64,000 nucleotides of DNA, taken from assembly GCF_018861125.1 (NCBI RefSeq), contig NZ_JAHKQN010000035.1, forward strand, positions 1 to 64,000, read 5' to 3'. Positions 7,900 to 15,524 of this stretch are shown piece after piece. Position 1 is the first letter of the stretch. Each line of letters starts with the position of its first letter. Origin of the DNA: Cellulophaga baltica. GTDB taxonomy: Bacteria > Bacteroidota > Bacteroidia > Flavobacteriales > Flavobacteriaceae. The notes beneath the pieces were generated by a model. It was not told the DNA's origin and ran no database searches. It worked only from the letters and a program-made list of their open reading frames with translations. Both the position numbers and the translations under genes were made by a program.

Positions 7900-8619
7900 A
7901 TGAAACTTACAAAATTAATAAAACATGTATTTTTATCTTCTTTTATTTTTATAGCAACTTCTTGTGCTGATGAGTTAATTGGTAATGTAGGAGAATTAGA
8001 CGAAGATATTTTTCTAAATTATCAAACAATAACAGTATTAGAATTACCATTTGAAGATGATGCTGAATGGCATATAAATCAAGGTGGAAGGACAGGCTTG
8101 CAGAACAATCATTTTTCAAATCGTAATCAGAGATATGCTATAGATTGTGTTCAAAAATTAAATGGCATCTCTTTTATTGGAGATGGAACCAGTAATGAAG
8201 ATTATTACTGCTTTGGTAAACGATTAAATTCACCTGGTTATGGAAAAATAATAGCTTTAGAAAATGATATTATTGATAATACTATACCTGGAAGTGTTAA
8301 TAGTGATATTGATGAAAACACAAAAGCAGGTAACTATATTATTATAGACCATTTAAATGGAGAATATTCTCTTATGGCGCATTTTAAAAAAGGTACAATA
8401 ATGGTTTCCGTTGGAGATATAGTTGTTAAAGGACAAGAAGTCGGCAAAGCCGGAAATAGCGGAAACTCTGGTGGTCCACATTTACATTATCATTTACAAA
8501 ATAAATCTGGATATCTTGAAGGAATTGGTCTTCCAATGCAATTTTTAAATTATTATGCGGATGATGTATTCATAGAAAGAGGAGAACCTGTGAAAAGTGA
8601 GGTTGTAAGAAAGGAATAA
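7900..8619 (+). CDS. M23-family peptidase-like lipoprotein
   Basis: A 239-aa lipoprotein: hydrophobic signal with lipobox ATSC (Cys at about 22), then an M23/LytM domain. Zinc-ligand motifs fit the subgroup with H followed by QRYAID (NNHFSNRNQRYAIDC) and the C-terminal HxH in GGPHLHYHLQ; MAHF supplies a further His. The domain usually cleaves peptidoglycan cross-links or glycine-rich peptides. It is the last gene of a multi-gene cassette and ends 5 bp before the next attC-like element. Confidence 0.75.
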   Translation: MKLTKLIKHVFLSSFIFIATSCADELIGNVGELDEDIFLNYQTITVLELPFEDDAEWHINQGGRTGLQNNHFSNRNQRYAIDCVQKLNGISFIGDGTSNEDYYCFGKRLNSPGYGKIIALENDIIDNTIPGSVNSDIDENTKAGNYIIIDHLNGEYSLMAHFKKGTIMVSVGDIVVKGQEVGKAGNSGNSGGPHLHYHLQNKSGYLEGIGLPMQFLNYYADDVFIERGEPVKSEVVRKE

Positions 8620-8623
8620 AAAC

Positions 8624-8760
8624 GTTTTACAACACCGTGTATAATTAATTGCTTGGTTCACTGCCGTCTTACGAACATTCCATCGGAATATTCTATCTGT
8701 GATTTATTTGCTAAATTAGTTGCTTACACACGCAACTAACCATACACAAAACCGTAAGCC
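8624..8760 (+). repeat. attC-like element 5 (medium type, right core damaged)
   Basis: Left core GTTTTACAAC (8624-8633) is the exact reverse complement of the cassette start GTTGTAAAAC (5294-5303). Arms GTGTATAATTAATTGC / GCAACTAACCATACAC pair at 13 of 16 positions. The right core reads CCGTAAGCC (8752-8760), as if three bases (TTG) were lost from CGTTGTAAGCC. Confidence 0.75.
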
Positions 8761-8790
8761 ATTTAAAAAGAACAGTAACTACATTGAAAA

Positions 8791-9480
8791 ATGGATTATT
8801 CCGAAACAAATAGATTATCAAGATTAACCGCAATCTTAATTCAATTACAGACTAAACGAATTGTAACTGCTTTGGAGTTAGCTAATAAATTTAATATTAG
8901 TAAAAGAACTATTTACAGAGATATAAAGGCACTGGAACAATCTGGTGTTCCTGTATTAACAGAAGAAGGAAAAGGTTATACATTAATGGACGGATATAAA
9001 ATACCTCCTGTTATGTTTACCGAAAAACAGGCTAATGCTTTAATACTTGCAGAACAATTAGTACTAAATAGTAAGGACGCATCTTTTGTTAAAGACTATA
9101 CTGAAGCAATAGATAAAATTAAATCAATTCTAAAATATACAACAAAAGATAAAGCCAATACACTTCTTGAACGTACACGCTATGACCAAAATATAAATCG
9201 GGAAAGGAATAGTAATAACCTTTCTGATTTACAAAGCGCATTGACTAATTACAACCTTGTTAAGATAGAATATATTAATAAAGAAAATTCTCCATCAATC
9301 AGATTAATAGAACCATTTGCCGTATTAAATTCTGAAAATTGGTATTTAGTTGCATTTTGTCGTTTGCGTAACGAGTTTAGGTTTTTTCGACCAGACAGAA
9401 TTCAAAAAATAGAAATTCTAACAGAAAATTTCGAACCTCATAATATGACTTTACAAGAATATTTTGACAAATATCAATAA
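8791..9480 (+). CDS. WYL-domain transcriptional regulator (YafY type)
   Basis: A 229-aa protein with an N-terminal DeoR/HTH_11-type winged helix (ELANKFNISKRTIYRDIKAL, about residues 24-43) and a C-terminal WYL-like domain (about 140-205; ENWYLVAFCRLRNEFRFFRPDRI). Such proteins sense small or nucleic-acid ligands and usually control adjacent genes. The alpha/beta-hydrolase gene 75 bp downstream, behind its own -7 box, is the likely target. Intact length for this family. Confidence 0.85.
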   Translation: MDYSETNRLSRLTAILIQLQTKRIVTALELANKFNISKRTIYRDIKALEQSGVPVLTEEGKGYTLMDGYKIPPVMFTEKQANALILAEQLVLNSKDASFVKDYTEAIDKIKSILKYTTKDKANTLLERTRYDQNINRERNSNNLSDLQSALTNYNLVKIEYINKENSPSIRLIEPFAVLNSENWYLVAFCRLRNEFRFFRPDRIQKIEILTENFEPHNMTLQEYFDKYQ

Positions 9481-9504
9481 CTCTTTTTGCCCCTTGCCAT
9501 AAGG

Positions 9505-9529
9505 TTGTCATCGACCCAATTTACTTTTG
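9505..9529 (+). promoter_or_regulatory. candidate promoter of the hydrolase-OmdA pair
   Basis: TACTTTTG (TAnnTTTG type) at 9522-9529, 27 bp before the ATG of the hydrolase. Just upstream GGTTGTCATCGACC (9503-9516) is a weak inverted repeat that could be the WYL-regulator site. No well-spaced -33 TTG is present, which suits an activated promoter. Confidence 0.4.
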
Positions 9530-9555
9530 TAGTATAATTATTTTAAAACAAAAAA

Positions 9556-10518
9556 ATGACAACAAAAATGAACGAAAGTATTAATTCAATCGAGTTTCCA
9601 AAATCTACTATGATTATAGTCAATGGTATTGAACTTGAAGTATTTGAAGCAGGTAAAGAGAATAAAGGTAAACCTATTGTACTTTGTCACGGATTTCCAG
9701 AAAATGCGTTTTCTTGGCGTTTCCAAATTCCAGAACTTGTAAAAGCTGGATATCACGTTATTGTTCCAAATCAAAGAGGTTATGGAAAATCATCTTGTCC
9801 AACTGAAATAACAGAATACGGCATTGAACATTTAACAGGTGACTTGGTTTCTCTTCTAGATTACTACGGATATAAAGATGCTACTTTTATAGGTCACGAT
9901 TGGGGTGCTAATATTGTTTGGAGTCTAGCTTTATTACATCCTGAGAAAGTAAATAAAATAATAAATTTGGCTTTACCATATATGCAAAGAGGAGAAAAAC
10001 CTTGGATAGAGTTTATGGAAGAAATATTTGGACCAGATAATTATTTTGTTCACTTTAATCGACAGATAGGAGTTGCAGATGCAATATTAGATAAAAACAC
10101 ATCACAATTCCTTCGCAACTTATTTCGTAAGAACGTACCACCTGCAATGCCTGAACTAGGAATGATGATGATTAATCTTGCAAGAGCAGAAAAACCACTC
10201 GGAGAACCAATAATGAGCGAAAGTGAATTGGCTGTTTATGTTTCTGCTTTTGAAAAATCAGGATTTACAGGAGGTATAAATTGGTATAGAAACCTTGACC
10301 GAAATTGGCATTTATTGGCAGATGTAAATCCAATTATTCAACACCCTACACTTATGATATATGGCGAACAGGATATGATTCCTAAATCTGAGAACCTAAC
10401 AGATTTCGTTCCTAATGCAGAAGTCGTTAGTTTAAATTGCGGTCATTGCATTCAACAAGAAAAACCAGAAGAAACTAATCAAGCTATTTTAAAGTGGTTA
10501 GAACAACAGAATGCCTAA
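9556..10518 (+). CDS. alpha/beta hydrolase, epoxide-hydrolase/haloalkane-dehalogenase type
   Basis: A 320-aa soluble enzyme. Visible motifs: oxyanion HGFPE (about residue 50), nucleophile elbow GHDWGA with Asp as nucleophile (about 117), acid Asp in YGEQDMIPKS, and His in NCGHCIQQEKPEE. An Asp nucleophile with HGFPE points to epoxide hydrolases rather than esterases; the substrate is unknown. The next gene overlaps its end by 8 bp, so they are coupled. Probably controlled by the WYL regulator just upstream. Confidence 0.85.
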   Translation: MTTKMNESINSIEFPKSTMIIVNGIELEVFEAGKENKGKPIVLCHGFPENAFSWRFQIPELVKAGYHVIVPNQRGYGKSSCPTEITEYGIEHLTGDLVSLLDYYGYKDATFIGHDWGANIVWSLALLHPEKVNKIINLALPYMQRGEKPWIEFMEEIFGPDNYFVHFNRQIGVADAILDKNTSQFLRNLFRKNVPPAMPELGMMMINLARAEKPLGEPIMSESELAVYVSAFEKSGFTGGINWYRNLDRNWHLLADVNPIIQHPTLMIYGEQDMIPKSENLTDFVPNAEVVSLNCGHCIQQEKPEETNQAILKWLEQQNA

Positions 10519-11087
10519 AGAAGAAATAGAAACATATTATCCTAAAAGTCAAACAGATTGGAGAAACTGGTTGGTTAAAAATCATCAGTTGAAACAGTCT
10601 GTTTGGCTTGTTTTTTATAAAAAATCAACAAAAGTCGCCACTATTAGTTGGAGTGAAGCAGTTGATGAAGCACTTTGTTTTGGATGGATAGACAGTACTA
10701 AAAAGACAATAGATGCAGAAAGATACATACAATATTTTAGCAAAAGAAAACCTAACAGTATTTGGTCTAAGATAAATAAGGATAAAGTGGAGTATTTAAC
10801 TTCAAAAAAACTTATCCAAAAAGCTGGATATAAATCTATTAAGATTGCAAAAGAAAATGGTTCTTGGTTTAAACTAGACGAAGTAGAAGCACTTATTATT
10901 CCTGAAAATTTGAAAAAAGAATTTAAAGCAAGAGAGGGTTCTCTGGAATATTATGAGAGTTTGAGTAAATCAGCAAAGAAAATTCTATTAATTTGGATTG
11001 TGCTTGCCAAAAGACCTGAAACAAAAAAGAATTATTGAAATAGCTGAAAACGCTAGTAAAAATACGAAACCAAAACAATTCAGATAG
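10511..11087 (+). CDS. YdeI/OmpD-associated (OmdA-like) protein with a 3' frameshift
   Basis: The open frame (10511-11038) gives 175 aa: an N-terminal YdeI-type region (SQTDWRNWLVKNH, SWSEAVDEALCFGWIDS) and the OmdA C-terminal helical region. Family members end in a basic tail. Here the frame stops at 11038, but another frame continues with IIEIAENASKNTKPKQFR to TAG at 11085-11087; removing one A from the AAAAAA run near 11023-11030 restores the full 194-aa form. The role is unclear; relatives are linked to peptide or bacteriocin resistance. Confidence 0.7.
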
Positions 11088-11095
11088 AAAAAAAC

Positions 11096-11232
11096 GGCTT
11101 ACAACAATGTATATAAAAAATAGGCGAAACAGTAATAAATTCAAGGCTTTTAGCTCGTATCAAACTACGTGTTTAACCGAAAGTTTCGTGCTTCGAAATC
11201 GCCTACTTTTCATATACTTACCGTTGTAAGAC
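11096..11232 (+). repeat. attC-like element 6 (medium type)
   Basis: Left core GGCTTACAAC (11096-11105); long paired arms GTATATAAAAAATAGGCGA against TCGCCTACTTTTCATATAC (17 of 19); right core CGTTGTAAGAC (11222-11232). Left core pairs with the damaged cassette start GTAAGCC (8754-8760). Confidence 0.8.
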
Positions 11233-11286
11233 ATTATGAGAAACCTTCCAATATAGGTATATTCTTAGGAAAATAAAGAATCAAAA

Positions 11287-11832
11287 ATGCCAAGTAAATT
11301 GTACTCCTTAAATGATGGAAACCAAGACAAACTTCTAGTGTCAATTAAGGTAAGTCAGGATTGGGTGGATTCCGTTAAATCTAAATATGATTGGAACGAA
11401 TTTGACTTATATGACAATCGATTATGGGAATATATGTATAAACTCTTTGATGAGACCATGGTCAAAAGTGGAATTCATGATGATGATGAATTATGGAATA
11501 AATTGAATCGTCAACAAAAAGTGTTTTGGGCATTTCTATCTTTTAATGGCGATACCGATAATGGAGGTGTTCATCAATTTGTTATTAATCGACCAAAATT
11601 TATCGTCGCGACTACTGAAACATGGAAAGAATTAGGAATTGAAAAATTAGAAACAGATTACAACTCTGTATTGGCCGAATTAACTGTAAAAACATCTGAA
11701 ATTACTGAATTGAAATCTTCAGCAAAAATCGAAAATTACTATTACGACAAGGAATTCAAAAAGAAAGTCTATAAAAAAGTAGCCGATTATATAGAAAATA
11801 ATATCGAAAAGTTAGCTAGTATCGAAAAATAA
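11287..11832 (+). CDS. DUF4375 (DMP19-type) protein
   Basis: A 181-aa soluble acidic protein. The segment FWAFLSFNGDTDNGGVHQFV (about residues 79-98) matches the DUF4375 signature, the domain found in the DNA-mimic protein DMP19. C-terminal third is a charged coiled-coil-like helix (ELTVKTSEITELKSSAKIE onward). DNA mimicry has been shown for one member only and is not implied for all. Single gene of its cassette; its stop codon adjoins the next element. Confidence 0.7.
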   Translation: MPSKLYSLNDGNQDKLLVSIKVSQDWVDSVKSKYDWNEFDLYDNRLWEYMYKLFDETMVKSGIHDDDELWNKLNRQQKVFWAFLSFNGDTDNGGVHQFVINRPKFIVATTETWKELGIEKLETDYNSVLAELTVKTSEITELKSSAKIENYYYDKEFKKKVYKKVADYIENNIEKLASIEK

Positions 11833-11833
11833 C

Positions 11834-12040
11834 GGCTTACAACAATACCTATAGCAAATAGGGCATAAAGTGCTATATTTAAAGGCTTGGGCTAATTTAC
11901 TAAGTCCGCCAAATCTTTTGGATTTGGCAATTAAAAAAGAAAAGATAATTACAAAACAAAAAGCTCTGGCTAGCAGACCAGACGGAAACGAAAAGTTTCC
12001 TTGCCTGCCCTACTTGCCATAGCCGTGACCGTTACCACAC
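11834..12040 (+). repeat. attC-like element 7 (long type)
   Basis: Left core GGCTTACAAC (11834-11843) matches the reverse complement of GTTGTAAGAC (11223-11232) at 9 of 10. Arms TATAGCAAATAGGGC / GCCCTACTTGCCATA pair. Centre: AAGTCCGCCAAATC hairpin and a second hairpin GGAAAC/GTTTCC. Right core CGTTACCACAC (12030-12040). Confidence 0.8.
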
Positions 12041-12151
12041 ATAAAATATCTAAAGAAAAATAGAACTGGTATAGTTATTGAATAAAATCATTTAAAAAAC
12101 AATTCTAAAAAAATATTATTTATAACAAAAATCGAATAAATTAAAAAACAA

Positions 12152-12673
12152 ATGAATAAATTAAAATTAATTATAGTTCTTTCAATAGCAATATTGTTTA
12201 GCTCTTGTTCTGAAGATAAAGACACTGAACCTATAATTCAAACTGGAAATGGATTTAACTATAAGGGCTCATTTTATTCTGTAGATAAAGCTTTTATAAA
12301 AGACTTTAATATTATAGATAATGAACCTTCTAAAATCTCTATAGTTTTGTCAAATGTAAACCCATCTAGAACAACTCCAAAATGGGGAGATGTAAATTAT
12401 TTTTATTTTGCATTTGAAGGAACTAACGTAATAGAAGGAACTATAACACCTGTTCCCGAGTACTCGATACGTGAAAATGCAGATTTTGAGAATTTTTCAA
12501 TTCTTGCAGGAAATACAATTATAAGACATAATGACCCAAGAGTTAGTAACATAGCTATTTCTAGTTCTGTAAATATTAAATCTATATCGATAGATGAAAT
12601 AGATCTAGATTTTGAATTTACACGACCAGATGGAGAAATTATAACAGGAAGTTACAAAGGTACATATGAATAA
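12152..12673 (+). CDS. lipoprotein of unknown function
   Basis: A 173-aa protein with an N-terminal signal and lipobox SSC (Cys 19), followed by an acidic linker and a beta-rich domain of about 145 residues. The pattern TGSYKGTYE at the end is common in short Bacteroidota immunoglobulin-like lipoproteins but I cannot name the family. Probably on the periplasmic or outer-membrane surface. Sole gene of its cassette; about 110 bp of AT-rich leader precedes the ATG, room for its own promoter. Confidence 0.65.
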   Translation: MNKLKLIIVLSIAILFSSCSEDKDTEPIIQTGNGFNYKGSFYSVDKAFIKDFNIIDNEPSKISIVLSNVNPSRTTPKWGDVNYFYFAFEGTNVIEGTITPVPEYSIRENADFENFSILAGNTIIRHNDPRVSNIAISSSVNIKSISIDEIDLDFEFTRPDGEIITGSYKGTYE

Positions 12674-12708
12674 ATGAAGAAAATTTAATTTGTCAATATA
12701 ATGTAAAC

Positions 12709-12844
12709 GTGTAGTAACACCGTGTATAATTAATGGCTGGTTATCGCCTACTTACGAAAATCTTCGCAGATTTTCTATTCGGTTTTTATTTGCTAAATTA
12801 AGTGCTTAAACACGCCACTAATCATACACAATCACGTTAGCCAC
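12709..12844 (+). repeat. attC-like element 8 (medium type)
   Basis: Left core GTGTAGTAAC (12709-12718) matches the reverse complement of the cassette start GTTACCACAC (12031-12040) at 9 of 10. Arms GTGTATAATTAATGGC / GCCACTAATCATACAC pair. Inner hairpin GAAAATCTTCGCAGATTTTC. Right core CGTTAGCCAC (12835-12844). Confidence 0.8.
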
Positions 12845-12882
12845 AAGCTAAAAAAAAAATCCAGCAACTAAAACCAACCGAT

Positions 12883-13713
12883 ATGAAAGACGGAATAATA
12901 AATTGGAACGTTGACCCTGAAATTTTTACTTTATTCAACACTTTTCCAATTAGATATTACAGTCTTTCGTGGGCAATTGGTTGCGGTCTTTTATATTTAG
13001 TAGTTAAGAAAGTTTATCAAAAAGAGAAAATACCACTCGAAAACTTGGAACAGCTAACTATGTACATTTTAATTGGAGGGCTTCTGGGTGCACGCCTTGG
13101 GCATTGTTTTTTTTATGAACCGCAATATTACATGCAAAATCCACTTGAAATACTATTACCTATCCGAAAAGTAGGCGAATCCTTCAAGTTTACAGGATTT
13201 CAAGGACTTGCAAGCCATGGCGGATTAACTGGAATAGTAATCGCAATCATCCTTTATGTTAGAAAGACCAAAACGAATATTTTGTGGATAATGGACAGAG
13301 TTGCTCTTGGGTCTGGATTAATGGCTGCGAGCATTAGAATTGGGAATTTTATGAACTCTGAGGTATACGGCAAACCGACGAATGGTAACTGGGGTGTGGT
13401 CTTTGAAAGAGATGACCTAATACCTAGACATCCAACCCAACTTTACGAAGCTGCGGCATATTTGCTCATTTTCGTGGTTCTTTTGTTTGTTTATAAATCG
13501 AAAAAAATTAGAAGACAAAATGGACTTATGGTCGGAAATTTTACGATTTTAATGTTTACAGCAAGATTTATGATTGAATTTGTCAAAGAAAATCAAGTTG
13601 TATTTGAAGATTCGATGTCATTAAATATGGGGCAAATTTTAAGTATACCCCTTATCCTTTTAGGTTTTGGAATAATATATTACGGGAAAAAGCCAGTGGC
13701 TAACAATGCCTAA
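12883..13713 (+). CDS. lgt: prolipoprotein diacylglyceryl transferase
   Basis: A 276-aa polytopic inner-membrane protein that transfers a diacylglyceryl group from phosphatidylglycerol to the lipobox Cys. Seen: GGLLGARLGH, the SHGG motif (about residue 110), the Lgt signature with Arg in IRIGNFMNSEVYG (about 156), and HPTQLYEA. Length is normal for Lgt. Seven helices predicted. The gene is a single-gene cassette and its last codons (GTG GCT AAC AAT GCC) form the left core of the next element. A core Lgt elsewhere in the genome is expected, which would make this an accessory copy. Confidence 0.9.
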   Translation: MKDGIINWNVDPEIFTLFNTFPIRYYSLSWAIGCGLLYLVVKKVYQKEKIPLENLEQLTMYILIGGLLGARLGHCFFYEPQYYMQNPLEILLPIRKVGESFKFTGFQGLASHGGLTGIVIAIILYVRKTKTNILWIMDRVALGSGLMAASIRIGNFMNSEVYGKPTNGNWGVVFERDDLIPRHPTQLYEAAAYLLIFVVLLFVYKSKKIRRQNGLMVGNFTILMFTARFMIEFVKENQVVFEDSMSLNMGQILSIPLILLGFGIIYYGKKPVANNA

Positions 13714-13892
13714 ACGTAATGCGGACTTTAGGGCAAAACCGAAAGGTCTGATTATATTTATGAAGTCGCTAAGTCTTATGGATTTAGCTTTGGACAAGAA
13801 AAAATAAAACTAAACAATAAGCTTTAGCTTCGTACGCAGACGGAAACGAAAAGTTTCCTTACTACCGCACTACGAGCCGAACCGTTATGCGC
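13696..13892 (+). repeat. attC-like element 9 (long type)
   Basis: Left core GTGGCTAAC (13696-13704) is the exact reverse complement of the cassette start GTTAGCCAC (12836-12844). Long-type insert AAGTCGCTAAGTC with TAAGTC/GATTTA hairpin and GGAAAC/GTTTCC hairpin. Right core CGTTATGCGC (13883-13892). Confidence 0.8.
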
Positions 13893-13995
13893 AAGCCAAC
13901 AAAAATCACATTACATATTAAAATTTCGGCTTTTTAAAAAGAACATGTGAATTTAAAAATGTATTTATTAAATTGAGCTTCTAAATGAAAAATGG

Positions 13996-14436
13996 TTGGA
14001 TGTGGAAAATTCCAAATTGAAAATAATAAAAGAAATTGCGCAGGAATTGGATTCTGGATTTGACTGTTATTATAACCCAAAAACGGACGAAATTGTAACG
14101 ATTCCAAATTTTGGACAAATATCAGACGAAGATGAGTTTCGTGAAGCATTTGGAGTGGAATTAGAAAAAGTAAATAAAAACAAGGCAGAATTTATAAAAA
14201 TTGAGGTTTTAGAAAGTTTCGAATCTTTTAAAATAATGGAACATTTCATTTCCCAAATTGCGGACAAACAGCTTCAAGCGGAATTGGAAAATATTTTAGA
14301 ACAAAAAAAACCATTTCAGAATTTTAAGAATTCAATTGACAATTCGGATTATAGACAAAACTGGTTTGACTTTAAACAAAATGAATTGGAAAAAATAGTA
14401 GAAACTCGATTAAAACGAGCAAAAGCCAGCGCATAA
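13996..14436 (+). CDS. UPF0158 family protein
   Basis: A 146-aa acidic soluble protein that fits UPF0158: an N-terminal strand with GFDCYYNPKTDEIVTIP, a central FESFKIMEHFISQ helix, and the KKPFQNFKNSID...YRQNWFDFK block. The function of the family is unknown. Start is uncertain: TTG 13996 is the most likely in-frame initiator, since no in-frame ATG occurs upstream before a stop. The final codons overlap the left core of element 10. Confidence 0.75.
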   Translation: MDVENSKLKIIKEIAQELDSGFDCYYNPKTDEIVTIPNFGQISDEDEFREAFGVELEKVNKNKAEFIKIEVLESFESFKIMEHFISQIADKQLQAELENILEQKKPFQNFKNSIDNSDYRQNWFDFKQNELEKIVETRLKRAKASA

Positions 14437-14565
14437 CACCGTATAAAAATAATTGCGGTTTAGTGCTTAATCAAAAGTCGTTGCGTGTTTGTAACGTCTG
14501 ATTTTCCTTTGGAAAATCCTCGCATACAAACCCGCAACTATTCTTATACATAAACGTTCTACTCC
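14429..14565 (+). repeat. attC-like element 10 (medium type)
   Basis: Left core GCGCATAAC (14429-14437) is the exact reverse complement of the cassette start GTTATGCGC (13884-13892). Arms GTATAAAAATAATTGCGG / CCCGCAACTATTCTTATAC pair. Inner hairpin GATTTTCCTTTGGAAAATC. Right core CGTTCTACTCC (14555-14565). Confidence 0.8.
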
Positions 14566-14579
14566 ATAATTAAAATAAA

Positions 14580-15470
14580 ATGACTAAAATAAAGATTTCA
14601 ATAAAAGCCTCTGGCTATAAAGGTTCTTATGATGAAAAAGAAAGTGCTAAAAGTATTGTTATTGATAAAGATTTAAACAGTTTTCAATTAACTGAAAATG
14701 ATTTAAAGCACATACTTACTTCCATAATAACGGCTATAAAAGAAATAAAAGCTGAATACCCGGATGAGCAAACAAACGTTAGCTATCATAATGATAATAG
14801 ACTTGAAAGTATCATGTTTGAAATAGAGTTTAACGACAAGTCTGGTGATTCTCAAATTATTAAAGAAAAAGCTTTTTTTGAAGAAGTAGCAGAACACAGC
14901 AGTTTGCAATCCTTAATTTTTGACTATTGTGATGTTACAGATAATGGAGAAGAGGGCACGAGAATTTGGGTTATGGGGGAATACATGCAGGGGACTCCTG
15001 CCGGAACTTATGCCATACTAGCACTCGCAAACAAAAACAAAAAATGGATATCTAAATACATCGATTTTTTAAAGACTAATGATCTAGATAACGAATTTGA
15101 ACAAATGTGGCATATTAAAGCCCTGATTGAAAAATATGGTTGGTGTAAAGAAACCTGCAGTTTGGCCATTGCAAGAAATGTTAGTTGTTGTGGGCAAACT
15201 GGAAAAGAACAGTGTGCTGCTTTTTTAGATGAAGGACTTTTAGATTATCTGAATTCTGAAGAAAACAGAAAAGAATTTATTGATCTAATTTCACAGGAAT
15301 TTGAGGAATGGGATCAAGTTGAACTTAGATTAAAAGACGGTTCTAAGAAATACTATATAGTTTATGTTGTAAATTATGTAGATCACTTTGATAAAGTGCT
15401 AAAAGAAGAAGAAATTAATGAAATGAAAACAGGTTTATTGAACAAATTGGAAGATTACAATACGAATTAA
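14580..15470 (+). CDS. protein of unknown function, cysteine-rich centre
   Basis: A 296-aa soluble protein starting only 24 bp after the cassette boundary. N-terminal 100 residues are beta-rich. The middle has a Cys cluster (GWCKETCSLAIARNVSCCGQTGKEQC, about residues 187-212) that could bind a metal or form disulfides; the C-terminal part is acidic. No signal peptide or membrane segment. I recognise no family. It is the last complete cassette gene before the IS1182-family element. Confidence 0.6.
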   Translation: MTKIKISIKASGYKGSYDEKESAKSIVIDKDLNSFQLTENDLKHILTSIITAIKEIKAEYPDEQTNVSYHNDNRLESIMFEIEFNDKSGDSQIIKEKAFFEEVAEHSSLQSLIFDYCDVTDNGEEGTRIWVMGEYMQGTPAGTYAILALANKNKKWISKYIDFLKTNDLDNEFEQMWHIKALIEKYGWCKETCSLAIARNVSCCGQTGKEQCAAFLDEGLLDYLNSEENRKEFIDLISQEFEEWDQVELRLKDGSKKYYIVYVVNYVDHFDKVLKEEEINEMKTGLLNKLEDYNTN

Positions 15471-15473
15471 AAC

Positions 15474-15524
15474 GGTGTAGAACAATGTATAAATGGCATT
15501 AAAACGACCATTTATACTAACCGT
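15474..15524 (+). repeat. attC-like element 11 (short type), right core split by an IS
   Basis: Left core GGTGTAGAAC (15474-15483) matches the reverse complement of GTTCTACTCC (14556-14565) at 9 of 10. Stem TGTATAAATGGC / ACCATTTATACTA with a short loop. The right core CCGT is cut at 15524 and resumes at 17188 as CCGTTAAAAATA. Confidence 0.75.

Noticed and set aside
420-15524. CRISPR array as explanation for the repeated intergenic elements
   Set aside because: Elements are variable, 50-210 bp, inverted repeats separated by whole genes; there are no short constant repeats with uniform spacers and no cas genes.
420-15524. Rho-independent terminators as sole explanation of the elements
   Set aside because: The stems lack regular T tails, carry conserved cores, and the cores pair with the start of the same cassette, which terminators do not explain.
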